This document shows, in pieces, positions 24,051 through 32,091 of a stretch of 35,376 nucleotides of DNA. Numbering within the stretch: the first letter of the stretch is position 1; every line of letters begins with the position of its first letter. Made by a program: the position numbers and the translations under genes. Source of the stretch: an uncultured Gammaproteobacteria bacterium. Its GTDB lineage: Bacteria; Pseudomonadota; Gammaproteobacteria; Pseudomonadales; Pseudohongiellaceae. The notes under the pieces were generated by a model. It was not told where the DNA came from and did not search any database. It saw nothing but the letters and a program-made list of their open reading frames with translations. The stretch covers positions 1 to 35,376 of the forward strand of contig CAJXIY010000023.1 in NCBI GenBank assembly GCA_913054495.1, written 5' to 3'.

Positions 24051-24881
24051 ATGGACACGATTTTCTTTGTCGCCTCGAAAGTCATCTGGGCATTGATCTC
24101 TCCAGACAGTCTGATCGTATTGCTCGGCGTCTCTGCATGGCTCGCACTGGTATTTGGCTGGCACAAGATCTCGCGTCGAGCCTTGGCCCTGTGTGCATTC
24201 CTTTTACTTGTCATAGGGTTCCTGCCAGTGGGCGAGTGGGCTATCTCGCCCCTGGAGAATCGCTTCGTCGCCAATGCCGCCCTGCCGGCGCAGGTAGATG
24301 GCATTATCGTGCTGGGGGGCGCACTGGCGCCCTATCGTTCCCAGGCATGGAACCAGGTACAACTGGGTGTGGGCGCCGATCGCATCACTAACTTCCTCTA
24401 TCTGGCCAATCTATACCCTTCGGCACAGCTCGTGTATACCGGCGGCAGCGGTGCGGTCACCGAGCAGGAATACAAGGAGGCAGAGATCGCCCGGATTCTG
24501 TTTGACCAGTTAGGCCTGTCGCAGCGAGCGATTATTTATGAGAGTGAGTCCAGAAACACCTTCGAAAATGCCTTGAATACCAGGCGATTGCTCTCCCCCG
24601 GTGCGGATGAGACATGGCTGCTAATCACTTCCGCCTTCCATATGCCGAGATCGATAGCTGTGTTTTGTCAGCAGGATTGGCCGGTTCAACCCTACTCGGT
24701 GGATTACTATTCGAAGAAAGGAGACCTGATCCGGGTCGAATTCAATTTCGTCGGTAATCTCTCCAATCTGAACACTGCGATAAAGGAATGGGTGGGGCTG
24801 ATTGCCTACCGCATCACCGGCAAGACCAGCCGCCTGCTGCCAGGGGACCAAAACTATTGCGGCGCGGCGCAGCCTGGTTAA
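24051..24881 (+). CDS. YdcF/ElyC-type membrane protein (DUF218)
   Basis: An inner-membrane protein of 276 residues with a DUF218 domain, the group including ElyC, SanA and YdcF, linked to envelope integrity and peptidoglycan or lipid carrier supply. Two hydrophobic helices lie at about 18-38 and 44-62, then PVGEWAISPLENRF, and the Rossmann-like domain: GIIVLGGAL, LVYTGGSGAV, ESESRNTFENA and LLITSAFHMPRSIAVF, the conserved blocks of the domain. The biochemical activity of the family is not settled. AAGGA stands about 15 bases before ATG 24051, rather far. It runs into the convergent serine protease gene with 35 bp between the stops, where an inverted repeat lies. Confidence 0.85.
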   Translation: MDTIFFVASKVIWALISPDSLIVLLGVSAWLALVFGWHKISRRALALCAFLLLVIGFLPVGEWAISPLENRFVANAALPAQVDGIIVLGGALAPYRSQAWNQVQLGVGADRITNFLYLANLYPSAQLVYTGGSGAVTEQEYKEAEIARILFDQLGLSQRAIIYESESRNTFENALNTRRLLSPGADETWLLITSAFHMPRSIAVFCQQDWPVQPYSVDYYSKKGDLIRVEFNFVGNLSNLNTAIKEWVGLIAYRITGKTSRLLPGDQNYCGAAQPG

Positions 24882-24885
24882 ATTG

Positions 24886-24920
24886 TTAGGGTACCTCTGA
24901 ACAATGCAGTGATGCCCTAA
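24886..24920. repeat. Inverted repeat around a CCTCTGA core, copy 2 of the dispersed family
   Basis: TTAGGG (24886-24891) and CCCTAA (24915-24920) form six-base arms around TACCTCTGA and further bases. It lies exactly between two convergent genes, with the right arm crossing the protease stop codon. Related in form to 26671-26706. It may also serve as a weak terminator, though no T-run follows. Confidence 0.45.
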
Positions 24921-25729
24921 CTATCGAATGGGACCTTGGCGCCAATTACTGCTTCGATCCAGCTAATATGTTCTGAGAGTCGTTCATACACGGCAATCGA
25001 TCCATATTTACCCTGAGTCTCTTCAGAAAACTTCTGGCCTTCGATCTCTCCAACGAGGACCCCAGCGAGGCGAAACCCGGTGTCGGTATGGATAAAGGCT
25101 GGCCCGCCGCTATCTCCCAGACTCGGCACTCCTTCCAGCGCCAGCGCGTCTGTAGATCTGTCACGGGGATCATCGAATACGATCTGCAAACGCCGCTCTG
25201 CCATACTTATGCGATTCTGTGCGAGTCTGAACACGCCATTGTCGTACTGTCGGCCCCGGGTGCCGAGACCAAAAAAACCCCAGCCAATGATACTCACCAC
25301 CCGATCCAGCTCGGTGGATTCGGTCTGCAGGGGAATTGGACCCGGGTTGTCTGCCTCTTCGCTGAAACGTAACAGGGCCAGGTCGACGTCGGTTGCGGAT
25401 GCCTCGTCGTATAGAGGATGTACCACCAGCAGGTCAATAAGCCGGGTTCTATTACCAACTCGCACCGCGAACTTACGCCCATTTTCGATGGTATCGCCCA
25501 GCGTTGTTTCCCTGGCACAGTGCGCGGCCGTAATCGCCCAGCGCCGATGGATAACCGTTGCGACGCAGACTCTCCGATTGCCTTGCTGTTCGAGGTAAAA
25601 GACTGCCGGGTAATCGCTGGGACTGACTTCATAACGCGATGGCCCCACGTCGTGACGAATAATGATGCCGTGACTACTCAGCACAGACAAAGCAGCGAAG
25701 ACTAGCAACAGGCTTCTTATCGCATCCAT
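24917..25729 (-). CDS. Trypsin-fold serine protease (S1 family), exported
   Basis: A 270-residue chymotrypsin-fold protease with a hydrophobic export segment at 4-20, so periplasmic or secreted. The triad is complete: WAITAAHC (His70), ATDVDLALLR (Asp117) and SLGDSGGP (Ser207). One disulfide, Cys55-Cys71, matches the Cys42-Cys58 pair of trypsin; the pair near the active serine is absent. The residue six before the serine (trypsin Asp189, base of the S1 pocket) is Val201, so cleavage after Arg or Lys is unlikely and a small or hydrophobic P1 residue is more probable. No propeptide with a clear activation site is apparent. It starts one base after the stop of the 61-residue membrane protein gene, suggesting the two are translated together. 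Confidence 0.88.
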   Translation of the reverse strand: MDAIRSLLLVFAALSVLSSHGIIIRHDVGPSRYEVSPSDYPAVFYLEQQGNRRVCVATVIHRRWAITAAHCARETTLGDTIENGRKFAVRVGNRTRLIDLLVVHPLYDEASATDVDLALLRFSEEADNPGPIPLQTESTELDRVVSIIGWGFFGLGTRGRQYDNGVFRLAQNRISMAERRLQIVFDDPRDRSTDALALEGVPSLGDSGGPAFIHTDTGFRLAGVLVGEIEGQKFSEETQGKYGSIAVYERLSEHISWIEAVIGAKVPFDS

Positions 25730-25730
25730 T

Positions 25731-25916
25731 CTACTTGCGCCTGCTGCGCCTGAGAGGTCGTAAATTCGGAGTGTAGGTTTGTTTCCGGGTCATGCCGAAT
25801 AAAGTATAGATTTTATGGATAAACACCAGCACCGCCAACACCATGAATACCATGATGCTTATCATTAACCATTGCTCATGAGTCCAGCTTGATGGGTCGA
25901 TTAGATCTGCAAGCAT
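25731..25916 (-). CDS. Small single-helix membrane protein coupled to the serine protease
   Basis: A 61-residue protein that I do not recognise. It has one strong hydrophobic helix (LMISIMVFMVLAVLVFIHKIY, written here at about residues 17-37 without a break) followed by a basic tail (RPLRRSRRK), which predicts an inner-membrane protein with the C-terminus in the cytosol. Its stop is one base before the protease ATG, an arrangement that implies translational coupling and a real gene. No clear ribosome site stands upstream of 25916. Whether it acts on the protease is unknown. Confidence 0.68.
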   Translation of the reverse strand: MLADLIDPSSWTHEQWLMISIMVFMVLAVLVFIHKIYTLFGMTRKQTYTPNLRPLRRSRRK

Positions 25917-26005
25917 ATCGATGGGGAAGCTCTGGTTAGCCCAATTTTCGTGGGCTGTGGCGCAAAAACCGCATTATGCGCTAAATAATGCGGCAATCGC
26001 CAGTA

Positions 26006-26620
26006 CTAACGCCTGTTTGCCAGGCTTGAGACCAACTGCTCCAAGCGCTCAATACGCTCCCAGGGATCGTCCAGTTCCAGCAGTACCTGTTTCTTTTCTA
26101 TCTCCACTGGGATCAACTCACTCAATCGCCAACCCAAATCCCACAGATTATTGTAGTCAATATTCAGTCTCTTCCGTTCCACCAGAGGATGATCCTGCAA
26201 TTGGCGTAGTAAGTCCGCGAGCCCGCCAAAGCGCTCATCCACAGGAATGAGTTGGCTGCCAACGCTGTCTGTGTCGCTAAATTTCACCAAGGCTTTCCAC
26301 ACGCCGCTATCGTCCTGCCAGCACTTTTCGACCCCGAATTTCCCGGTCCCCTCTATGGTGATTCCCAGCAGACCATTTTCCAACTGGTCCCAATCGGCGA
26401 TGGCGGCATAGGTGCCAGTGTGATGAATTGTTTGCTTGTTGCCCGCTTGCAGGGCCTCCTCGCCCTGTTTCAGCAGGCAAACACCGAAGCCGGTGTTGGT
26501 CTTCATGCAGTGACTGATGAGGTCGATATACCTGCGCTCAAATATCTGCAGGTCTACTCGACCACCCGGAAACATCACCACGTGCAGGGGAAAAAGATGA
26601 ATTTCTTGCAGCTCGGCCAT
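26006..26620 (-). CDS. Lon N-terminal-domain protein (LON substrate-binding domain alone)
   Basis: A 204-residue stand-alone LON domain, the substrate-recognition part of Lon protease without the ATPase and protease parts. It begins ELQEIHLFPLHVVMFPGGRV and LQIFERRYIDLISHC, the typical opening, then GFGVCLL and a helical C-terminal half ending WERIERLEQLVSSLA. Such proteins are common in proteobacteria; the role is not established, perhaps protein quality control. The start at 26620 is preferred: the frame is open to 26728, but the extra residues come from the dispersed repeat at 26671-26706 and lack family similarity. Ribosome site is weak. It follows mpl on the same strand, 129 bp apart. 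Confidence 0.85.
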   Translation of the reverse strand: MAELQEIHLFPLHVVMFPGGRVDLQIFERRYIDLISHCMKTNTGFGVCLLKQGEEALQAGNKQTIHHTGTYAAIADWDQLENGLLGITIEGTGKFGVEKCWQDDSGVWKALVKFSDTDSVGSQLIPVDERFGGLADLLRQLQDHPLVERKRLNIDYNNLWDLGWRLSELIPVEIEKKQVLLELDDPWERIERLEQLVSSLANRR

Positions 26621-26670
26621 GAACAGTAATTCTAATCCGGATGCTATTCGATTGTCAGCAGGTAGAGCGT

Positions 26671-26706
26671 CCAGGGAGCCTCTGATCGGGTATTCAATAT
26701 CCCTGG
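26671..26706. repeat. Dispersed intergenic repeat with inverted ends, copy 3
   Basis: CCAGGGA (26671-26677) and TCCCTGG (26700-26706) are perfect seven-base arms around CCTCTGAT. The inner part is the close match to 22575-22605. It lies between mpl and the LON-domain gene and can form a hairpin in the joint transcript. Confidence 0.6.
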
Positions 26707-26749
26707 ATTCTTCAGGATAAGTGGGCAATCCGGTGGCAATAGAACCTGC

Positions 26750-28201
26750 TCAGAGCCGATGCGACTCAGCCGGGCCAGGATCCAGGGCTTGTAATAGTTT
26801 TTCGTGAATACGTCCAAAACCGCCGTTGCTCATAACCACGATGCGATCGCCAGCCCGGCAATTTTCTTCGAGAAAGGAAACTATCTCATCGACTTCACCG
26901 AAGACATACGCTGGCACCTCACTGTCGGCAACCAGCGCCTCAAAATCGAGTTTTGACCGCTCCGGCCGCTGCCACACAACCATGTCTGCGGCCTGACAGG
27001 ATGCTACCAGTTGCGCCTGGTGCACGCCGAGCTTCATTGTGTTCGACCGCGGCTCGATCACGGCAATCAATCGGGTTTGATCCCTAACCGCAGCCAATTT
27101 GGCTGCCAAACCTGCGAGGGTGGCGGCAATTGCAGTGGGGTGATGGGCAAAATCATCGTAGACCTCGATACCTCCGACCTCACCACGTAGCTCCAGCCTG
27201 CGTTTAACACCCTTAAATTGATTCAATGCCTCCTGCGCCGAGGTGACGTCTACGCCAACATGATGGGCAGCGGCAACCGCCGCCATTCCATTGCGCACGT
27301 TATGCAGGCCGGTCATGCCCCAATCTACCTGTGCACGATTCATCACTTCACCGGTAGAACCTTGACCGTACTTGACCAGTTCAAACTCGCTGCCGGCCTG
27401 GTCGCGGAGAATTGCGTTCCAGAAGACACCACCATTCGCCGCCAGTTTCTTACAGATTTCTTCCGGCACAGCGATACCGAATTGCTGTCGCCTGGTCCAG
27501 CACCCCATGCGCAGGACGGTTTCAATCGAGGCCTCTTCATGGGGATAGATAATGAGGCCATTGCCGGGAATTGTGCGTACCAGATGATGAAACTGTTTCT
27601 CGATCGCTGCCAGATTATCGAAGATATCGGCATGATCGAATTCGAGATTATTGAGAATAGCCGTGCGAGGGGCGTAGTGTATGAACTTCGAGCGTTTGTC
27701 GAAGAATGCGCTGTCGTATTCATCCGCCTCAACCACAAAAAATGCCGAATCTCCCAGACTTGCGGAGCTCGGTAAGTCCTCGGAAACACCACCAATAAGA
27801 TAACCCGGTTGCAAGCCGGCAGACTCGAGTATCCAGGCCAACATGGCACTGGTGGTGGTCTTGCCATGGGTCCCTGCGACCCCCAATACCCATTTGTCAT
27901 GCAGGACATACTGCGCCAGCCACTGGGGACCGGAGGTGTAATTCAGGCCTTCGCTCAATACGTACTCGACGGCAGGATTGCCACGGGAAAGCGCATTGCC
28001 GATAATTACCAGATCGGGTTGGGGATGCAGATGCTCAGATCTGTAGCCTTCCAGCAGCTCGATTCCCTGTTCCTGCAACTGCGTGCTCATGGGGGGGTAT
28101 ACATTGGCGTCGCTGCCACTGACGCGGTAACCCAGCTGCTTGGCCAAGATCGCCAGGCTGCCCATAAAGCTGCCACAAACCCCTAGTATATGTACGTGCA
28201 T
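26750..28201 (-). CDS. mpl: UDP-N-acetylmuramate:tripeptide ligase Mpl
   Basis: The murein-recycling ligase that attaches the recovered tripeptide L-Ala-gamma-D-Glu-meso-DAP directly to UDP-MurNAc, using ATP, in the cytosol. The product from 28201 has 483 residues, a little longer than the E. coli enzyme. It opens MHVHILGVCGSFMGSLA with the nucleotide-binding glycines, has the P-loop GVAGTHGKTTTSAML (about 108-122), EADEYDSAFFDKRSKF and LNNLEFDHADIF, which separate Mpl from MurC, and GGIEVYDDFAHHPTAI in the C-domain. The frame is open a further 309 bases upstream, but that part has no homology and runs antisense to the TIGR02444-type gene; GGGGG precedes the chosen ATG. It recycles cell wall material and implies a DAP-type Gram-negative wall. 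Confidence 0.95.
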   Translation of the reverse strand: MHVHILGVCGSFMGSLAILAKQLGYRVSGSDANVYPPMSTQLQEQGIELLEGYRSEHLHPQPDLVIIGNALSRGNPAVEYVLSEGLNYTSGPQWLAQYVLHDKWVLGVAGTHGKTTTSAMLAWILESAGLQPGYLIGGVSEDLPSSASLGDSAFFVVEADEYDSAFFDKRSKFIHYAPRTAILNNLEFDHADIFDNLAAIEKQFHHLVRTIPGNGLIIYPHEEASIETVLRMGCWTRRQQFGIAVPEEICKKLAANGGVFWNAILRDQAGSEFELVKYGQGSTGEVMNRAQVDWGMTGLHNVRNGMAAVAAAHHVGVDVTSAQEALNQFKGVKRRLELRGEVGGIEVYDDFAHHPTAIAATLAGLAAKLAAVRDQTRLIAVIEPRSNTMKLGVHQAQLVASCQAADMVVWQRPERSKLDFEALVADSEVPAYVFGEVDEIVSFLEENCRAGDRIVVMSNGGFGRIHEKLLQALDPGPAESHRL

Positions 28202-28226
28202 CCAGGCTGCCCCCGCTACGCCACGA

Positions 28227-28256
28227 TTACGCTTACTGGCGTGTTTATAGCATAAT
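28227..28256 (+). promoter_or_regulatory. Candidate promoter of the TIGR02444-type gene
   Basis: TTACGC (28227-28232) and CATAAT (28251-28256) are 18 bases apart, about 45 bases before the start codon, in the short divergent region next to mpl. Both boxes are imperfect. Confidence 0.3.
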
Positions 28257-28298
28257 ATTTCGGTAGCATTGGTGGTTTCCTGAGTAAGGGTGCACAGA

Positions 28299-28832
28299 AT
28301 GCCAAAGTGTCCACAGAAATTCTGGAATTTTTCCGTCGAGCTGTACGGCCGACCCGGGGTAGCCGAAGCCTGCCTGGAATTGCAAGATTCCCATGGTATG
28401 GACGTCAACCTCCTGCTTCTTTGTTTCTGGTACGGAAATTCCTTTGGCAGTTTCGATAAATTACTCCTCGAGGAGTTGGTGAAGTTCTCAATCACGTGGA
28501 AACAAGGCATCGTGCAGCCACTGCGTACAGTCAGGCGATGGATGAAAAACCAGACTCAACTGGTTTCAGAAAACCAGGCGGCGCAATTTCAGTCCCTCCG
28601 AGAACGCATTGAGTCGGAGGAACTAAGCGCTGAAAAAATACAGCAGGAAATGCTCGAAGTGATTACTTTGCAGGCGGTCCCGGCAAGTTCAGATACCGGT
28701 TCGAAGGCTATACAGGCGAATCTTGTGCGGCTTCTGAAGATTTATGCACTAACGGCAGAGGACGACGTCCAGGCAAAACTGAATAAGATTAGCCTGGCCT
28801 ACTCGCTGCTGCCCGTATCTCCCTCAGATTGA
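28299..28832 (+). CDS. TIGR02444 (DUF2390) family protein
   Basis: A 177-residue cytosolic protein of a family restricted mainly to gamma- and related proteobacteria and without known function. It opens with FWNFSVELYGRPGVAEACLE and continues LQDSHGMDVNLLLLCFWYG, the family signature, then a helical body with W-K..IV.PLR..RRWMK. The rest is mostly charged helix. The start at 28299 is chosen because AAGG lies nine bases before it; GTG at 28290 is a less likely option. It is divergent from mpl, and its last 34 bases overlap the convergent small membrane protein gene. Confidence 0.85.
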   Translation: MPKCPQKFWNFSVELYGRPGVAEACLELQDSHGMDVNLLLLCFWYGNSFGSFDKLLLEELVKFSITWKQGIVQPLRTVRRWMKNQTQLVSENQAAQFQSLRERIESEELSAEKIQQEMLEVITLQAVPASSDTGSKAIQANLVRLLKIYALTAEDDVQAKLNKISLAYSLLPVSPSD

Positions 28833-29020
28833 GGGGATTTCGAGAGATATATAGCGGAAATTGCGAAGGCGAAGGCACCAGCCAACCAGAGAAAACCCAC
28901 TATCATGCCGTTGTCAGTTTCGCTGGTGAATGACAGCAAGGCCAGTAGTAATAAAATAAATGAAACGCCCCAACAGAGTATTTTCGAATATTTGGCGAAG
29001 GCTGCGCCTGGTGTCAGCAT
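28799..29020 (-). CDS. Small two-helix membrane protein of unknown function
   Basis: A 73-residue protein with two hydrophobic helices (ILCWGVSFILLLLALLSF and IVGFLWLAGAFAFAISAIYL) joined by a short polar loop, and a polar, acidic C-terminus. Not recognised. The start at 29020 has GAGG at five bases (GAGGATCTCATG); the frame is open for 33 more codons without a ribosome site or likely protein. Its final 34 bases overlap the end of the TIGR02444-type gene on the other strand, which is unusual but possible for convergent genes; the overlap codes the polar tail only. Confidence 0.62.
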   Translation of the reverse strand: MLTPGAAFAKYSKILCWGVSFILLLLALLSFTSETDNGMIVGFLWLAGAFAFAISAIYLSKSPQSEGDTGSSE

Positions 29021-29240
29021 GAGATCCTCACAGAGAGTTATGATTGTGTGTGACTCGAGCGCAACACTCTCACCCACGGGGCTTTCAGTCAACCCTCTTA
29101 CGCCCGTTTCAGGGCCCAATTCACACTAATACAGGGTGAAGGTGGGTAAAAATAAAATTATCACTCAACTACGGGCGGATTGACTCCGGCAGTAACAGCT
29201 TTTCTGTCCTGGCTCAGTGGTCCTGGCTCGGCGGTCAAGG

Positions 29241-30638
29241 TTATTGGGTCGCCGCCAAATCCATCACCAAATCCCAGTTAAAACGAACGAAGCGATGCAG
29301 CTCACTGATCAGAATGCGTTCCTGATCGCTGTGGGCGCCATAGCCTAATGCGGCATCTTCTCGATCGATGGCGGGGCCGATGCCATAGCATTGAATACCC
29401 TTGTTGCGAAGATAAGCCATGTCGGTGGCACCGGTACTCATGGTCGGCAGCGTGACCACGCCGTAGTGGGTCTGGATATTCGCTTCGATGGCAGCGAAGG
29501 CAACTGTGTTCAGGCTCGACTGTCCACGGGGGCGAGAGTTGCGTTGCCCCAGGCTCACCTCGACAGCGGGATCATTCACTACCCTGCGTATTTCATCGAG
29601 AAATTCCGGAATACTCTCATCGGGTAACGCACGAAAATCTACACTTGCCCTGGCTTCAGAGGGGATCACATTAATTCGATAACCGGCATCAAATATATTG
29701 GGAGAAAGAGACGATCGCAACATGGAAGCATGACGAGGTTCGTTGCTTAAAAAATACTCGTCAGATTCACTGGCACGACCGGGATCGAGCACGTTCAGAT
29801 AACGCTGCGCCGCATCTGCAGGGGAGATGGAAGCCAGGCGCTCAAAATAGGCTGCCGTGGTTTCGTTAAGACGGATTGGCGTGCGCCAGTCGGCGATGGC
29901 AGCCACCGCCTTGGCCAGACGAATAACAGAATTCGTCTGTAGCGGCACCGAACCGTGGCCCGCGATTCCCGTCGCAAGTAATTCTACCCGGTAGGGGATT
30001 TTTTCCACCGTCTGGATGCCCGCGTATTGTACTTCGCGATTTACCCGGGCGACGGAACCTCCTTCGGCTAGACAAAATTCGGCGTCGATCTTGTCGAAGT
30101 GGTTGTTCACCATGAACTCGATACCGAATTCGGTGGCACCTTCTTCACCGGACTCGGCCAGGAAAATCACATCGCGATCCAGGGAGATATTGTTACGCTT
30201 CAGTTCCAACATTATCATCAGCGCGGATGCGAGGTTGTCTTTATCATCCACCGCACCACGGCCATAAACATAGCCGCCATCGACGGTGGCGCTGAAGGGC
30301 GGGAATTGCCATTTCTCCGGATCCACATTGACGACATCGGTGTGGGCCATCAGCAACAAGGGCTGTTTACTGCCGTTGCCTTCGATCCGCGCCAGCACGT
30401 TGGGGCGCTCTGAATCTGTGGCCAGCATTTCCACGTCAATGCCCTCCGCCTGCAACACATCATAAATATATTCGGCGGCGGGCAGCTCGCGCCCCGGGGG
30501 ATCGGATGTATCAAATTGCAGTAACGTTCGAAAGTGTTTTAAGGTCTCTTCCTCGAGCGCAGACCAGTCGGGGCCGGCGACCTGGGCAAGTGCATTGGAG
30601 CTTAGGCAAACAGCTAAAAAACACAGGGTAATACGCAT
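29241..30638 (-). CDS. Exported M20 family metallopeptidase
   Basis: A zinc peptidase of 465 residues of the M20 family (carboxypeptidase/aminoacylase-like), with a signal peptide (ending SNALA-Q), so periplasmic. The two-metal site is visible: LLMAHTDVV (His99 and the nearby Asp101), YGRGAVDDKDNL (bridging Asp131), ESGEEG (Glu165 general base, Glu166 ligand), EGGSV (Glu192) and the distal GYGAHSDQE histidine. The dimerisation insert has the typical GHGSVPL. Substrate is probably a peptide or N-acyl amino acid. The start at 30638 has GGAGAG at a good distance; the longer frame from 30671 is unsupported. It follows the helicase gene by 139 bp, which contains a repeat. Confidence 0.9.
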   Translation of the reverse strand: MRITLCFLAVCLSSNALAQVAGPDWSALEEETLKHFRTLLQFDTSDPPGRELPAAEYIYDVLQAEGIDVEMLATDSERPNVLARIEGNGSKQPLLLMAHTDVVNVDPEKWQFPPFSATVDGGYVYGRGAVDDKDNLASALMIMLELKRNNISLDRDVIFLAESGEEGATEFGIEFMVNNHFDKIDAEFCLAEGGSVARVNREVQYAGIQTVEKIPYRVELLATGIAGHGSVPLQTNSVIRLAKAVAAIADWRTPIRLNETTAAYFERLASISPADAAQRYLNVLDPGRASESDEYFLSNEPRHASMLRSSLSPNIFDAGYRINVIPSEARASVDFRALPDESIPEFLDEIRRVVNDPAVEVSLGQRNSRPRGQSSLNTVAFAAIEANIQTHYGVVTLPTMSTGATDMAYLRNKGIQCYGIGPAIDREDAALGYGAHSDQERILISELHRFVRFNWDLVMDLAATQ

Positions 30639-30722
30639 GACAGTCTCTCCACGCTCGACTCGATGAAACACAAGGTTAAGCGAGCATAACAGGGATTTGT
30701 AATCGGGGCTAAAAGCAGTGGC

Positions 30723-30738
30723 TAGGGAACCTCTGATC
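30723..30738. repeat. Dispersed intergenic repeat, copy 4 (TAGGGAACCTCTGATC)
   Basis: A 16-base core with the same GGG..CCTCTGA pattern as 24886-24920 and 26671-26706. It lies between the helicase stop and the M20 start. Its longer right half is not preserved. Confidence 0.45.
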
Positions 30739-30754
30739 CATGGTGTTGTGGGTG

Positions 30755-30784
30755 TCAGCCCCTCAAGCCTCAGCCCCTCAAGCC
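30755..30784. repeat. Tandem 15-base duplication spanning the helicase stop codon
   Basis: TCAGCCCCTCAAGCC occurs twice in direct tandem at 30755-30769 and 30770-30784. On the minus strand the right-hand copy includes the helicase stop TGA (30780-30778). As 15 is a multiple of three, the left-hand copy supplies a second in-frame TGA (30765-30763). Confidence 0.75.
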
Positions 30785-32091
30785 GAGGCGGCAGTCCTCG
30801 ACCGATAGGGTTTGCTGCGGTTGCCAGATGAAAATTTCTTCACTGAGCTGAACCGCGGCTTGCTACGGCGCGTATTGGGGCGTCGCGACGCCTTGTTCTT
30901 GTTTTCAGGAACTTGTCGACCGCGGCCATGCGAACCAGACTCGGGTCGCTGCTCGCTGACTGCCGAGAGATCGAATTCAGTAATATCGCCCACCGGGATC
31001 GAGCGCTTGATCAGCCTTTCGATATCCCGCAACTGCCTGCGCTCATCGGAGCCCACCAGTGAGATAGCCTGGCCCGTGGCCCCGGCCCGACCGGTGCGGC
31101 CGATGCGATGAATATAGTCTTGGGCAACATGGGGCAGATCAAAATTGACTACCGTGGCCAATTGCTCAATATCGATGCCGCGGGCGGCGATATCTGTCGC
31201 CACCAAAACCTGCACCCGACCACGTTTGAACTCATCGAGGGCCCTGGTTCTTTGCGCCTGGGACTTGTTGCCGTGAATCGCTACGGCGTGAATATTATCC
31301 CGGTTCAGACGCTTCGCAAGATTATTTGCACCATGCTTGGTGCGGCTGAAAACCAGGGTCTGTCCCGGATTTTTTTTGCACAACTGGCTTAATAATTCCG
31401 CCTTCTGGTTTTTCCCAAGCTGGTAGACTTTCTGCGATATCGCAGCCACCGTGGAATTACGGGGAGCCACGTCTATTTCTACAGGATTGTGACAAATTGT
31501 TTTCGCCAGTTTGCGGATGTCGTCTGAAAATGTTGCCGAAAACATCAGGTTTTGCCTGCGCCTCGGCAACAGCGCCATAATTTTCCTGATGTCTCGAATG
31601 AAACCCATATCCAGCATGCGATCGGCTTCATCCAGAATCAGGATTTCCACATCGTCGAATTTGACGGATTTCTGTTGATACAGGTCTAACAGCCGACCCG
31701 GTGTGGCCACCAGTATGTCCAGACCGCGTCGGAGGAACCGCTTCTGAGGGTTAATATTTACGCCACCGAAGACTACATTGGAACGCAGATTCTCGTTGCT
31801 ACCATAGGTGTCGATGCTGGCCTGAACCTGAGCCGCCAATTCACGGGTGGGGGTAAGTACCAAGGCTCTAATACTTAAATCTTTAGTGTTGCGTTGGCCA
31901 CTCAGCAACTGCAGCAGAGGCAAGGTGAAGCCGGCCGTCTTGCCGGTGCCGGTCTGTGCTGCCGCCATCACATCCTTGCCGCTAAGAATTACAGGAATTG
32001 CCCTTTCCTGAATGAGTGTGGGTTTCGTATAGCCTGATTTTTGCACGGCGTGCAACAGGGAGTCGGATAAACCGAGCATGTTAAAAGTCAT
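30778..32091 (-). CDS. DEAD-box RNA helicase, RhlE type
   Basis: An ATP-dependent RNA helicase of 437 residues acting in ribosome assembly and RNA decay, often needed in the cold. All core motifs are present: Q motif (PTLIQERAIP, Gln28), AQTGTGKT (45-52), PTRELAAQ, GG, TPGRLLDL, DEAD (154-157), SAT in MFSATFS, then TLVFSRTKHGA, DIAARGIDIEQL and HRIGRTGRAG. The tail from about 385 is basic and rich in Arg, Lys and Ser, as in RhlE proteins, and probably binds RNA. The start MTFNMLGLSDSLL fits the family. It is preceded by about 500 bp without a gene and followed by a tandem stop codon arrangement. Confidence 0.93.
   Translation of the reverse strand: MTFNMLGLSDSLLHAVQKSGYTKPTLIQERAIPVILSGKDVMAAAQTGTGKTAGFTLPLLQLLSGQRNTKDLSIRALVLTPTRELAAQVQASIDTYGSNENLRSNVVFGGVNINPQKRFLRRGLDILVATPGRLLDLYQQKSVKFDDVEILILDEADRMLDMGFIRDIRKIMALLPRRRQNLMFSATFSDDIRKLAKTICHNPVEIDVAPRNSTVAAISQKVYQLGKNQKAELLSQLCKKNPGQTLVFSRTKHGANNLAKRLNRDNIHAVAIHGNKSQAQRTRALDEFKRGRVQVLVATDIAARGIDIEQLATVVNFDLPHVAQDYIHRIGRTGRAGATGQAISLVGSDERRQLRDIERLIKRSIPVGDITEFDLSAVSEQRPESGSHGRGRQVPENKNKASRRPNTRRSKPRFSSVKKFSSGNRSKPYRSRTAASA

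Noticed and set aside
26621-26728. N-terminal extension of the LON-domain protein
   Set aside because: The extra residues arise from the dispersed repeat, whose other copy encodes a similar string (RDIEY.IRGS) in a non-gene frame at 22575.
28202-28510. N-terminal extension of Mpl by 103 residues
   Set aside because: Family homology starts at 28201; the extension overlaps the TIGR02444-type gene on the other strand.
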